Assembly: GCA_037349315.1 (NCBI GenBank)
Contig: JBAIAC010000004.1
Span: 31,809,001 to 31,873,000 of the forward strand
Reading direction: 5' to 3'
DNA length: 64,000 bases
Origin: Chelydra serpentina
Taxonomy: Eukaryota; Chordata; Testudines; Chelydridae
Program-made: the position numbers and the translations under genes
Part shown: positions 46,305-57,604 of the stretch, piece by piece
Position numbering within the stretch: position 1 is the first letter of the stretch
How the letters are laid out: every line of letters begins with the position of its first letter
The notes under the pieces: model-generated
Databases searched by the model: none
The model's input: only the letters and a program-made list of their open reading frames with translations
What the model was told of the DNA's origin: nothing

Positions 46305-48525
46305 AAGAATGAAGGCCCTTTTTAAAAACAATCAAACAATTCCACTCCCCAACTTTTTCTTTATTGAAAGTTGTGTTTTGTTTTTCCTGTCGTTTTCCTG
46401 CTTGCTAATGGCCATGCTGTCTGCAAGACAGATTGATGGTACTGGCTATTTTGCAATGCATAAAACATAAAGCCATTGTTTATATTTTGGAACATCTGGG
46501 ACAGGCCTTTTTTTTTTTGGCTGATATCTTCTTTTTTCTCAGAAAAGGGAATACCACAGCAATACCCAGAGAAAAGATTAAATCCAAACTCAAAACTGAA
46601 AATATTCTGCTTCCCATAGTCTGTAATAACGTGCTATCCTCTTAGAAGCTTGAAACTAACATTTATGTCCCTATCAGTTGTGTACTTTTCACTTGGCAGA
46701 GGAGTCTTCTGGAACACAAGCCAACATGGTTTAGTTTCATTTATGTGCTCGTTTGTGCACTAGCAGCACGGATAATGTCAGCATGGCTCTAGGAACAGTG
46801 TTTGTTATTTAACTTGTGTTGGCTGCAAAACAGCAGTACATAAAACATTGTGGACGCTTCATAAATTGACTAGTTTCCCCCCCTTGAGCAGCAGGGTGGT
46901 TTTAATTTTTACGTTTTTCGAACACCAGGACACTCCACACCAAACTGTAACTGTGCTGAACAAAGAACATGCCTAGAGGTTAGAACCCGCTGGCTCTCTC
47001 AGTGACTATTTGTAGGTAAAGTCATTTAACTTATTTCTGCCTACGTTTTTCCATTACAAAATGAAATAATAATGCCTACTTATGGGCGGGTGTTGCTAGA
47101 ATAAATTAATGTATGTTTGTAAGCATTTTCAGAGCCCTGGGTGAATGGTGCTGTTAAATTGCAATGTTTTATTAAATTGAATGTGCAGTCAATAGGTCAC
47201 ATTTGTTTTGTTTGTAACAGTCCCTGAAAATGCTGGCTGAATAACAAGATATAGCCCTGTTAGGCCTTTCTTCATACCATAGTGTGTTTTATATTTTGCC
47301 ATGTGTAGTTACTGTACATATCTGTGTTGCCATTTACAGTACATTTATGATACCAGCCTAGTAAGATGGCGCTGATCTACATGCTCAAGTTCAAGCCTGT
47401 GAATAGTTCCATTGAAATCAATAGTCTTGAATTTTTGTCCATTTCTGAAACTAAACCTGAATCTTAGTTGGCGTTAAGAAAGGATTACTTACAAGTTTCT
47501 TTTAAATTCTTGTGTGGCTCTACATTTATGACGTCATTTTATTTGTATTAGTTTCACATACATGTAAATCACAAAATATAGCAAGTCTTCCGATAATTAT
47601 GTGGAATTAACCACACAAATTAAACAAAATGTACAAAGACATGATACGTATGTGTGTCTGAGAACTGGGGATTTGTATGGCAAAATAGGATTTCATGGAT
47701 GGAGAACTAAGGAATAGAGTAACTTCATGTGTGTCTAATGTCTGTAAGTTCTTTTTCACATTTATTCTTTCTGATGAATGCCTCAATATTTTGGTTTCAA
47801 TCAGAACCAAGAGTACCATAACAGCAACAAGAGAAAGGAACTGCTAATAGTATTTTCAGCCAATTTTAAATGGAAATGTTGAGAAACATAACCTGATTGA
47901 TAGTGACTCAGAAAAGTTTAAGATAATTATGTAAAAACCTGGCCCAATTTTGATTGGCTGATGTATCTCTGCAAACAGAAAGACTATGAACTATATGTAG
48001 CCAAAGTTTGCAGAGATTCTCCAGGCTTTTCACACAGGTAAATTCTCAGGTGGTCATTAGGGGTCAAGTGATGTAATCAGCACATTTGTGCATGTATGCA
48101 CCCTAAATCAATGGTGGTACCTGCACATTCTTGTCCTGTGGATGATTAACTTGGCTGGAGGCTGGGTGTGAGAGCTGTGGGTCTGAACGGGACTTCCTTT
48201 GTGTCCCTTTTGTGGCCAAACAAATTGCATTTCCAGAATTTGGTCCTTTGAGTTTGTCTGAATATTTTACCCTTTTGATGTTCACTTTAATACTTTTGTG
48301 AGTCCTTAAATGAGAACTATGTATAGTACCAAACGCATATTTGTAAGATTAACTAATAACAATAATGGAGAGTAGTTCTCCTGACCAGAGCAGTGCAAAA
48401 AATTCACATTGAACTTTTTAATTGAGCATTGGCTTTGAAGTAGGATGCTTTTGAGAACTTCATCCTATGCCTACAACATCAACTGACGTAGTTAATACCA
48501 GCAAGTCTCCTCTCAGCCCATTTAT
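46305..48525. other. Intergenic, no gene seen
   Basis: AT-rich unique-looking sequence. AGTTCCATTGAAATCAATAG (47406-47425) is another faint trace of the ancient scattered repeat. Confidence 0.5.
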
Positions 48526-48533
48526 CCCCCATA

Positions 48534-48878
48534 CAGCAGCGGCTCTCACAATTGTGCCGCCCCAAGCAGTCGCCGCGGCCCCGCCCCTAACGCAGGCAGA
48601 CGTTGGTAGGCCCCGCCCTCGACGCAGGCAGATGTTGTGGGGCCCCTGATGCAGGCGGTCCAAGTCCCGCGGCAGCAAGGGAAGAGCGGCGGACCTGCCA
48701 CCGAATTGCTGCCCCGGCGGGCAAGAATGGGGCAGCAGTCCGAGTCCCGCGGCAGCAATTTGGCTTTGGGACGAGCGGACCTGACACCTAATTGCTGCCA
48801 GCGGACTCGGACTGCTGCCCCATTCTCGATGCCGCCCCAAGCACTAGCTTGGAAAGCTGGTGCCTGGAGCCAGCCCTG
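48534..48878. mobile_element. hAT MITE, GC-rich, exact 8-bp duplication
   Basis: CCCCCATA at 48526-48533 and 48879-48886 flank 345 bp starting CAGCAGCGGCTC and ending GGAGCCAGCCCTG. Interior CCGAATTGCTGCC, AGTCCGAGTCCCGCGGCAGC and their inverses give a folded structure and long chance ORFs. Confidence 0.8.
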
Positions 48879-48886
48879 CCCCCATA

Positions 48887-49568
48887 ACAGCTAGAATTTG
48901 TTCTCCTGCAATAAGCCCTAGTGCTTTCCATCCTTAAGACTCACTGGATAAGGAAGAGGGTGGAGTGGCTTCTTGGTGGTAAGTGGCATTTGGGTTCAGA
49001 GGGTGAGACTGACTGCAGAGTCCTTTGTAAGTTTCCATTCAATCTAGAACCCCTAGCAAACCTGAGATATATAGGTGTTCAGATAGTATGATGATGAATA
49101 TGATACAGAAGAAACTTACACAGAGGCCAATAGCAGAGATAGAAAAACATTGGTTGGTTCACACCAAATTCTGTGATACACACTGAAGAGATCAGTTTGA
49201 AAACTCAGCCCTTGCACAGTTTCTTCCACCTTCTTCCGAAACATCTGATACTGTATATTTTCAGAGAAAGGTTACTGGACTGGCTGGATTACTGGTCTGC
49301 TCTCTGTGATGCTGGCAGACCAAGAGAAGTCTTTTCTCTTCTTCCACTCCCCACACTTCATGCACAGAAATCTCTCTCTCTCTCCTTGGGCACCAAATGG
49401 CCCCCCCTCCTCTTTTTCCAATTCATCCCTCAAAACTAACTTTTCCCATGAGGCCTTTCAACAAACCAACTCATATTGATTATATATTTGAAAGAAAATA
49501 TGTGCACTGCTTTAAGTTTGGACCTTCTTTCTGTGAACCTTGTATGTTTGCACTTTAATCTGCAACGG
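48887..49568. other. Intergenic, no gene seen
   Basis: No supported ORF or repeat. Confidence 0.45.
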
Positions 49569-49672
49569 ATATATTGTGACAAGGTTGTGAGGTAATATCT
49601 TTGATTAGACCAACTTCTGTTGATGAGAGAGACATGATTTTGTGCTTACACAGAGCTCTTCTTTGAGTCTGA
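49569..49672 (-). mobile_element. Penelope tail fragment (second subfamily)
   Basis: The complement reads AAAGAAGAGCTCTGTGTAAG, CAACAGAAGTTGGTCTAATC, AAAGATATTACCTCACAAC, matching the terminal segment at 36620-36700. The hammerhead-like GAAA box has decayed to CAAAA. Confidence 0.6.
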
Positions 49673-51053
49673 TAGGCAGTTTCTGTGGGGTAGGCATTAA
49701 TTTTTCTACTGTACAATATTGAGTGTGCTGACAGCACTCAATAACTAATAGTTCATATAGAAAGCAAATTAACTATTTCACTATTTTAAAAAGCAGCACT
49801 GAGTCTGAATTTCCTTGTTCTTTGGTTGGGGGAGGAGAGGGAACCCTTTAACATTATTAAAATATCAGCTGATGTCAGAACATAGCCTTTGCATGTCATA
49901 CTTTGGCAATGGCCTTCTTTTTATTTAAACATATATGTGAAGGACTGCACATTACGTGCGTATTAAAAGAATTTAAGATAGGAAATTTTTAGAGTGGATG
50001 TAAGACCTTTTATGTAAGTATTATGTCCAATTCTGATTAGAGAGAAAGTTTAAAATATTTGTGGAGTTTCTACAACTAATTTTATATACTAATGTTATCT
50101 TGAAAGAGTATAAACAAGACATAAAAACTAAACAAAGCAACTTTTTTTCTTTTTGCTTTTTTATTTATATTTTAAAAAGGAGTTAATGTAAAGTTAGACC
50201 TACCTTTAATAGGTACCATCTTAGAATAATAGCATGTACATGTTTTTTGAAAGTAAAGCAATGTGAATGTTATATAGCTCACCACTTGATTTTTTTTGAG
50301 ACAGTCACAAAAACTAATAAAAGTTCATCATCAAGTATGATTCACATGCAAATTTCCAAGAGCTATGTAATTTCTTGGCACATTATCTTGTACTAAAGCA
50401 CCCTGCTTGTCTAACCTTGATTTAATTGTGCTCTGTGCATAAGCAATGACCTCACTTAGGTCATGAATCTCTGAATCAATGAGGCAAAAAGTACCACATT
50501 TAACCTTGCCATTAATGGCACAACCTTAAAGGGTACTGTATTGTGTTCTTTAATGTAACATGCTTATTTTTTCTGAGATAACTAGATCGTCTTCCTCTTT
50601 AAGAAAGAGAAATTTTTAAAATGAATTGTACATGAAGTAACCAGTTAGGCCATTTAAACCCATAAGAGGACTCCATACAGTGAATGAAACTGATGGTTCA
50701 TATGTATTCAATTTCACTGAGACAAAGTGAGGATTTGCAATGTCGATTTAACTAGGTAATATTGACTGCAAATTGTGCTGGCATTTTATAGTTTTGTTTG
50801 CAAGACACTAGAGTTAATAGGAATTGCATTAAAAACAAAATATAATGGGCATATAACAGCCCTCAAATTGCTATTATAATGTTGCACACTGCTTCCAGCA
50901 GTGACACTGGAGTGGGATTATTTAGAGATTTAGTGTGCCTACAGAACACTTACAGCTGACAATGGCTAGACAGGCAGACAGCTGGGACTACTGCTACTGA
51001 CAAATTTAACTCTTAAAAGAAAAATAATACTTACGCGATACCTTATTATGCAA
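49673..51053. other. Intergenic, no gene seen
   Basis: AT-rich unique-looking block, comparatively free of repeats; conserved non-coding elements could hide here but cannot be judged without an alignment. Confidence 0.5.
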
Positions 51054-51056
51054 ATA

Positions 51057-51320
51057 GGGTTACATCTACACTACGAGCTCGGGGTATGATTCTCTCACTG
51101 AGCTAATATGCAAAGAATAGTCGTGTATTTGGTAGCACAGGTAGCTGCAGCAGCAGCACCATACTAGCCACCCTGAGTATAAACCCACCTGCACGGCATG
51201 TGTAGGTAGTCGGGGCTGCTAGCCCGTGCCACTGCTGCCCATGCTACCACTGCTACGCCGCTATTGGTTGTGTGCTAGATGAGATGAGAGCTACATGAGT
51301 ATATCTATGTAGACATAGCC
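51057..51320. mobile_element. Harbinger-like MITE with 3-bp duplication
   Basis: ATA at 51054-51056 and 51321-51323; ends GGGTTACATCTACACTAC and the complement of TATGTAGACATAGCC. The end pattern and target length resemble 30169-30463, although the interiors differ. Confidence 0.55.
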
Positions 51321-51412
51321 ATAAATAGTCTATGTAGAAGCATTCACATTACTGTTATCCCTACTTCCCTTTCCATCTCCTTCCATTTGTTTGTTTCACT
51401 CAGATGTTGTAG

Positions 51413-51480
51413 CTATTATTTGTATTACTGTAGCACCTAGGGGCCCTAGCCATAGACCAGGACCAGGACCTAGTCCTAAA
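51413..51480 (-). mobile_element. L2-like 3'-end fragment
   Basis: Plus strand TATTATTTGTATTACTGTAG, CACCTAGGGGCCCTAGCC; inverse of the L2-type tail. Confidence 0.5.
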
Positions 51481-51559
51481 ACATAGATAATGAGATATTT
51501 GGGTAGGAACTATCTCTTACAGTATGTTTCTATAGCACCTAGCTTAACAGCCCAGAATG

Positions 51560-51606
51560 AGTGTGTGCGTATGTGTGTGTGTAAAATATATATATACACA
51601 CACACA
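51560..51606 (+). repeat. Compound (GT)n-(TA)n-(CA)n microsatellite
   Basis: GT-rich 51560-51582, TATATATATA, then ACACACACACA to 51606; self-complementary as a whole. Confidence 0.85.
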
Positions 51607-51607
51607 A

Positions 51608-51780
51608 TTATAGAAATGTAGAGCTGGGAAGGACTTTGAGAAGTCATCAAGTCCAGCCTCCTGTGTTGAAGGAGGGCCAAGTTAACCAGACCTTCCCTGA
51701 CAGGCGTTCTTAAAACCATTATAGATAGAAAAACTTCCCAAAACAAAATACTCCACTGCATACACTTCTCCTCCTGGGGA
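51608..51780 (-). mobile_element. CR1 3'-end fragment (diverged subfamily)
   Basis: Plus strand AGAAATGTAGAGCTGGGAAG, AGTCATCAAGTCCAGCCTCC and TTCCCTGACAGGCGTTCTTA are the inverse of a CR1 3' UTR like that at 54290-54440. Confidence 0.6.
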
Positions 51781-52942
51781 GAAGATAACAGAACAAGCAA
51801 CATGACAGATGTTAGTCATGTTGCTTATTGTTCTACTGAAAGGCACTCATACTACAGGGATGTGTGTGGTACAAGAACTTAGAAGTCGCAAAAAGATTCT
51901 ATTCTATGTAAGTGCTATTCCCTTACGGGTACAAAATAAATAACAAGATTTAGGTGATAACTGTCTCAAATCTAGATTTTAAAAATGTGAGAACTCAATC
52001 CCTATCTTAAAAAAAAGTGAGATGTTTAATCATAAGGCCTGATCTAGCATGTTCTGAAAATCTCAGGCATTATTTCCATGCTTAGGAAATCTTCCCATCC
52101 TGGAATTTTGGAAAGCAAACGTGCTAATACATGTCCAGATGCAAAAGGGACTGGAAAGATAAACAGAAGGGTTTGCCATTCCTCCTTATATTTGGGGCGT
52201 TTGCACTAATTTACCTGTCCCAAATCTAGGGCTAGTAGTGAAGAGATAGTGTATGCTCACAGGGTTTTGACTAAACATTAGTGTTTCAAGGTTACTTTGT
52301 TATTTTGCTTTTGTCTGTTAATTTTTTCCCTCCCAGTATTTGTTTAATAATAACCAAATGCTAGAAAAGCCACTAGAAAAAAATAGGCACTCAGATACTA
52401 TAGTAATGGGCAGCCGTAAGAAATCCTAAAATAGTAGCTAAAATTAATTTAAAAAGCTCATTAAAATTAGTATGAACAAAACAGGTGATAAATTGATAAT
52501 CTGTATAGTTGAGTTAAAAACACAAAAACCATATATAATATACATAACCCATATTTTATATATATAATCCCTCTGTTAGTCATAGTCTGTACTGCAACAA
52601 TATTACAGTATAAATCTCCGAAGTCTAACTCTGTGAGGGGTTCTCCCTATTTTTACTTGCTCATTGCATCTCACTTTCAGGGTATAACTTCACTGCAGGC
52701 TTACTTCAGTCTCATATCCAGGTTTTAGCCAAATCCCCTATGCTTGGCCTCACACAAAACCCTTATGCTCAGGCTTAGATGTGCTTTGAACCCAGGCTTG
52801 TTTGCCTGTCTGGGGGTACCGGTTAGAGCTAGGGGTGGTTGTAGAAGGGGCTGAGGAGGATGCCAACTGTCAGAGGGCGCCAAACTGCTTGGCTTTCTTT
52901 TTTTGCTTGGCAGCTCCATCGCTAGCAGGGGAAGGGAGGGGA
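51781..52942. other. Intergenic, no gene seen
   Basis: AT-rich, nothing recognised. Confidence 0.45.
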
Positions 52943-53735
52943 TATGACAAAGTAGGAATTTTCTGTAACATTTTGTATGGATCCTATGTGTGCCTCAGTT
53001 TCCCTCTTACTCTGCCTTGTTACTTAATGGAGGAAAAAAGGGGTTAAGTCTGCTCTTGGGGCAGCACAGGGCATGAAGTGAGTGTGGCGCCTTGTTGTCT
53101 GGGCTACAAGGAATAGGATTGTTAAGGAACTGACTAGAACCTGCTGAAAGCGACCCATATCAATGCAGAATCTGAACGAGACAATGGAAAGCCCCATTGA
53201 TCAGAACATTGACACCTAGCAACCAATGACCCAAGGAAGGAGGTCCCTGCCCCACCCCAGTAGGGAAGCTGAGCACAGACTCCAGCTCGAGAACAAAGGA
53301 CTGAGACAGGATGAGCAGGGGATAAATTGTAGGCTTCTGGAAGAGGCTTGCTGCTCTCTGGTGGGACTGACTAGGGAGGCTGAGATGGAATCCACTGCAG
53401 CTGGGCTGGTGGTTTGCTCTGGCTCAATTAAAATGGAGCATGCTTTAACCTTTATTTCTCTGTGCTAACCCAAGGACTCCCAGTGTTGTGTTCCAGTTGC
53501 CTAATAAATCCTACTCTGTTTTGAAAAGGCAGTTTATCACGGCAAATTCTGGCTGGAGGGCATTAGTCCCTGAGTGCGTCCAAGTCCTTAACCGGGACTC
53601 TAGTTCAGCTGGACTTGCTGAGCAGAACTCAGTGTGAAGCAGGATTGCTGGAGCTCAGAAGCTCGGTGTAGGAGGTGGTGAGGGTACGTGGCCTACTCTG
53701 GAGCAAGAGTGAGACCCCTTAAGGGGTCTGTCACA
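52943..53735 (+). mobile_element. LTR of a retroelement (probable solo LTR)
   Basis: Starts TATGACAAAGTAGGAATTTT (first bases probably TGTGAC originally), passes CTATGTGTGCCTCAGTTTCC, has a polyadenylation signal CCTAATAAATCC at 53500-53511 and ends GGGGTCTGTCACA. No primer-binding site or coding region follows, and no flanking duplication was found. Confidence 0.5.
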
Positions 53736-54289
53736 CTAAAGGGGTTCCTCTGAGAGACTGTAAAAAGCTGGAGCATAGCACAAATCCTGTGGATCTGTGA
53801 CAGGAGGAAAAATGTTTTCTGCTCTGGCCAGCAAAATGGCTGAGGCTGCTCCTGGTTAGCGCCTAGGTTTCGCTGTAAGGCAGGGTCAAACCCACCTACT
53901 TTGCAATGGGGATGTAGATAAAGCCCAGGTTGTGTAGCTCAGGTTTTGATAACCCTCCAATGACATCCCATAATTCCCCAGGTCCATTTTTTCCACCCCT
54001 TCCACCTCTACAAAGAACTTATTATAAATATGCATAATTATATTATAAAAATATTCCAAAACAAAACACTCCTCTGCACACACTTCTCCCCTTCTATACA
54101 CTGGGTGCTTCCTCCCAGTTTACACATACCCTTGTGGCATCATGCACCTTGCTTGTACATCCCATGCTAGTGTTCATGAACCTGCCTTTGTGACTGACCA
54201 AGGGTCTGCATAATGATCAAGTAGTACCCTTTATGGTTGACACATACATGTGCTCCTTGTAGCAGGCAAACTATGGGTACATGGCCATA
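53736..54289. other. Intergenic, no gene seen
   Basis: The stretch 54180-54290 (GTCTGCATAATGATCAAGTA and following) may belong to another repeat; not identified. Confidence 0.4.
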
Positions 54290-54447
54290 GCATAGAATCA
54301 TAGCAATGTAAGGCTGGAAGGGACCTTGAGACATCACCTAATTCCCTGCTATGAGGCAGGAATAGGTGTACATAGATCATCCCTGACGGGTTTGTCTAAC
54401 CTGTTCTTAAAAACCTCCAGTGATAGGGATTCCACCACATCCCCAGG

Positions 54448-55000
54448 CAGAGCCGTAACAAGGAATTTCTGCGCCCGAGGCAGGGATGCAGAAATTCCTA
54501 GGGGCTCTTACCCTCCGCCGAATTGCCACCGAAGCCGCAGCACCGGTGGACCTTCCGCAGGCAAGCGGAAGCGGCTTCGGCGGCAGTTCGGCGGAGGCTA
54601 TTTTTAGCAGCCGCCGAAGCCGCTTCCGCTTACCTGCGGGTGGTCCGCCGGTGTGCGTGCAGGAGGCTCCCCTCCGCCGCATTGCCGCCAAAGCCGCGGC
54701 ACCGGTGGACCTCCTGCAGGTAAGCGGAAGCGGCTTCGGCGGCAGGGCGGAAGTGCTGCTACCTGCCGCCGAAGCCACTTCCGCTTACCTGCAGGAGGTC
54801 CGCCAGTGCCGCGGCTTCGGCGGCAATTTGGCGGAGGGGGGGCCTCCTGCACGCACACTGGCAGACCACCCGCAGGTAAGCTGGGGCGGCTTCGGCGGCG
54901 GGGGAGGACGGGCGCGCCCCTGGGAGCAGGCTTTTACGCCCCTGCCAGCAGTGCGCCCCGAGGCGAGTGCCTCACTCGCCTCACCCTCGTTACGGCCCTG
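54448..55000. mobile_element. hAT non-autonomous element, very GC-rich, exact 8-bp duplication
   Basis: TCCCCAGG at 54440-54447 and 55001-55008; ends CAGAGCCGTAACAAGG and the complement of CCTCGTTACGGCCCTG. The 553-bp interior is built from alternating direct and inverted units such as GGCGGCTTCGGCGG, AAGCGGAAGCGGCTTCGG and their complements. CpG-rich and open in several frames by composition only. Confidence 0.88.
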
Positions 55001-55236
55001 TCCCCAGGTAACTGGTTCCAGTGCTTAATTATCTGTATAGTTAGAAAGTTTTTCCTAATATCCATCCTAAATCTCCCTTGCTGCAAACTAAGCTGATTAC
55101 TTCTTGTCCTACCTTCGGTGGACATGGAGAACAATTGATCACAGTACTTACATTTTACATATTTGAAGACGTATATCCCCTCTTAGCCTTCTGTTTTGTA
55201 GACTAAACGTACCCAGTTTTTGAGATCTTTCCTCAT

Positions 55237-55883
55237 GAATCCGTGACTTTCAGTGGCCTCCGTGACTTCAGCCTGCAGTGGTTGGGAGCTGCAGGGTCCC
55301 CCGGTGAGACAGGACGCAGTGGTAGAACCCCGCAGCTCCCTGCTGCCAATGGGAGAACCCCCCAAGCTCCCTGCTGCTGCTGGCAGTGGTGGGGAATCGC
55401 CCAGCTCCCTGCCATCGGGGACAGCGGGAGACCCCCCTAGCTCCTGGCAGGTGGTAGCGGATGAAACCCTGGAGCTCCCTGCTGCTGCCGGCAGTGGTGG
55501 GGAATCGCCCAGCTCCCTGCCATCGGGGACAGCGGGAGACCCCCCTAGCTCCTGGCAGGTGGTGGCGGATGAAACCCTGGAGCTCCCTGCTGCTGGAGGC
55601 TGTGGCGGGGGAAACCCCTGAGCTCTGAGCCCCTGTGGGCAGCTGGGAACACCCGCAGCTGTAGGCACAAGGGGTACCCCACAACCCCCAGCTGCTACAG
55701 GCAGCTCCTAGTCTCTGCAGCTGCCCCGCTTGAAATAGTGTGGGGATTCGCAGATCCCCATTTTGTCAGGGATATATTTAGTAAACGTTAAGGACAGGTC
55801 ATGGCTTCTGTGAATTTTTCTGTTTTGTCCGTGACCTGTCCATGACTTTTACTAAAAATATCCATGACAACATCTTAGCCTTA
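55237..55883. mobile_element. Second DNA-element insertion in the same CR1 (probably hAT-like)
   Basis: It interrupts CR1 between TTTCCTCAT and GTCATGTTTTC. The right end has TTTTGTCCGTGACCTGTCC and ATGACAACATCTTAGCCTTA, typical of a common turtle hAT-like repeat. The left end is less clear and no clean duplication was found. It contains a 108-bp tandem duplication (about 55382-55597). Confidence 0.55.
55382..55597 (+). repeat. 108-bp tandem duplication
   Basis: GGCAGTGGTGGGGAATCGCC starts at 55382 and again at 55490; the two units differ by only a few bases (GGTAGCGG against GGTGGCGG). Confidence 0.85.
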
Positions 55884-55989
55884 GTCATGTTTTCTAAAGC
55901 TTTTATAATTTTTGTTGCGCTCCTCTGGATTTGTTCCAATTTGTCCACATCTTTTTTAAAACGTGGTGCCCAAAGCTGGACAACTACTT

Positions 55990-57604
55990 CTTTTCACTAC
56001 AGGTAAAGACGTCTGTTCCCACTTTTTCCCATGGTTGGTGGATAGCTCAGATGGTAAGAGAGTCTCTTTCTGCCAGAGGTTATCACACAACATACAGGTG
56101 TCACACCTTTCTATCGAGGAGTGGAGTTGTGAATTCATTCTCAGCACATAATCACACTCTTGAGCCCATCTCAGACAGCTCTTAATGCCCAGATGCGAGG
56201 TATGTATTTTTTTGTATGACATCCTTACATAATGAGATGGGGCAACAGCTCTCTGATCTCTAAATATGATTCCATCCTGCACACTCAGCTCATCTTTAAT
56301 TTGAAAATATGGTGCTGCTCCTACCTGTCCTTGGCTTTTCTCTTCTAGCTACTCTGCCACTATCATTCTCTTGACTGTCTTTGCCATGGTCTCATTGATT
56401 TTATTCGGCTTGCAGAGACTGACTCCATTAACATGCTGCACCAAGTCCCAGTCCTTTTCCCCCAACACACTGATGATGGGTAAATATGCCCTACCGGCAT
56501 AAACTAATATTAGTGATCATCCTGGACAATATCTGGTCTCTATCTGGTAGCACTGGAAGTGCATCAACATGCACTGCAATCTCTTTGGAGCATTCATGGC
56601 TTTGTCATGATTGCCTGTTGAGGTGTGTGGTCTGATTGACCTCTTACTGGGTGGTCATAGGTGTATTGATGAAATTGTTCCACTCCAAATACCGCAGCCA
56701 GAAGCTCTTTTTCAATGTGGGTGTACTCCTGTTCAGTCTGTCAGGTCTCTGCTGGCTTGAATGACTGCTCCTGAAAAGAGCTACACCCAATCCTTTTCTC
56801 CAATAAAATCACGCTGGACTGTCAGTGGCTTTTCTGGCTGGTAGTACTTCAGGACAGGGGCATCTGTTATTTGTTTCAGAGTGTCAAATGCTTGCTGTTC
56901 GGGACTTTCCAGGCCCACTCAACATACTGTCTTGTGAGATGACATCTGGGATCCACTACTTCAGACGGGGTGGACAGAACTTGGTCTTCTCTATGAAGCT
57001 CTGAATCCCTTTCACATCCATTGGAGTTGGCATGTCTCTGTCTCGATCTTGTTGGGATCAGTCTTCAGTCCCTCTGCTGTGAGCAGAGGTTCACTGTATG
57101 TCATCTCATCCTATCTGAGTCACATCTTTTTCTGGATTGAATTTTATATCCTTGTCTCCGCATCACTGTAGAAAAGCTTGTAGTTTTCTCTCATGGTCTC
57201 ATTCAGCTTCAGTATCATTGCTCCCTTCACCTACAATGAGGAGATCATCCATAATTATTTTCACACCAGACAGTCCTTCCACCTCTTGGATGAGACTTCT
57301 CTGGAACATCTTTGGTGCTGGACTTATGCTCACTGGCATGCACAGCCATCTGTAGCGACCAAACAATGTTGCAAAGTTTGTCAGCATGCTGAACTCTTTA
57401 TCCAGGCATATGTACCAAAACCTGTCCCTTACTCACAGACTATAAAGATTCTGGCTTTAGAGAGTTCTGGCCATTTCAAAGCCAAGTCAGGGGCTTTGGG
57501 TTTATGCATAGGCATAATTTGCCTGATGGCTTCTTTCCCACCACCATGCTGCTTACCCAGGCTGTACTGCCTCTACAGGTGCTTTGATACCACTGCTCTG
57601 CAGA
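55990..57604 (-). mobile_element. Ty3/Gypsy LTR retrotransposon: RT to integrase zinc-binding region, degenerate
   Basis: On the minus strand, right to left: GIKAPVEAV, VVGKKPSGKLCLCINPKPLT, then FGRYRWLCMPVSISPAPKMF and GLSGVKIIMDDLLIVGEG (the RT catalytic DD). At 55992-56282 comes an integrase N-terminus with HTSHLGIKSCLRWAQE and CDTC (HHCC zinc-binding pattern). RNase H should lie between but is degraded. Many stops and frameshifts. The integrase core and 3' LTR are missing on the left, where a CR1 abuts. Confidence 0.8.

Larger units (their letters stand above)
54290..55985 (-). mobile_element. CR1 LINE carrying two nested DNA elements
   Basis: The CR1 3' end at 54290 (AGAATCATAGCAATGTAAGG) continues in three pieces: 54290-54447, 55009-55236 and 55884-55985. 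They join to one CR1 C-terminal/3' UTR sequence (AACTGGTTCCAGTGCTTAAT; TAATTTTTGTTGCGCTCCTC; CAATTTGTCCACATC). The two interruptions are listed below. Confidence 0.8.

Noticed and set aside
48460..48894. Overlapping ORFs suggesting a small gene
   Set aside because: They coincide with a hAT MITE (exact CCCCCATA duplication) and have no independent support.
54407..55028. Long GC-rich ORFs on both strands
   Set aside because: They lie inside a hAT element with exact duplication; openness comes from repeated GC-rich units.
56036..56105. tRNA-like stretch (GATAGCTCAGATGGTAAGAG) resembling a Pol III A box
   Set aside because: It lies inside the Gypsy integrase zinc-binding region and is explained by that coding sequence; no matching B box or cloverleaf follows.
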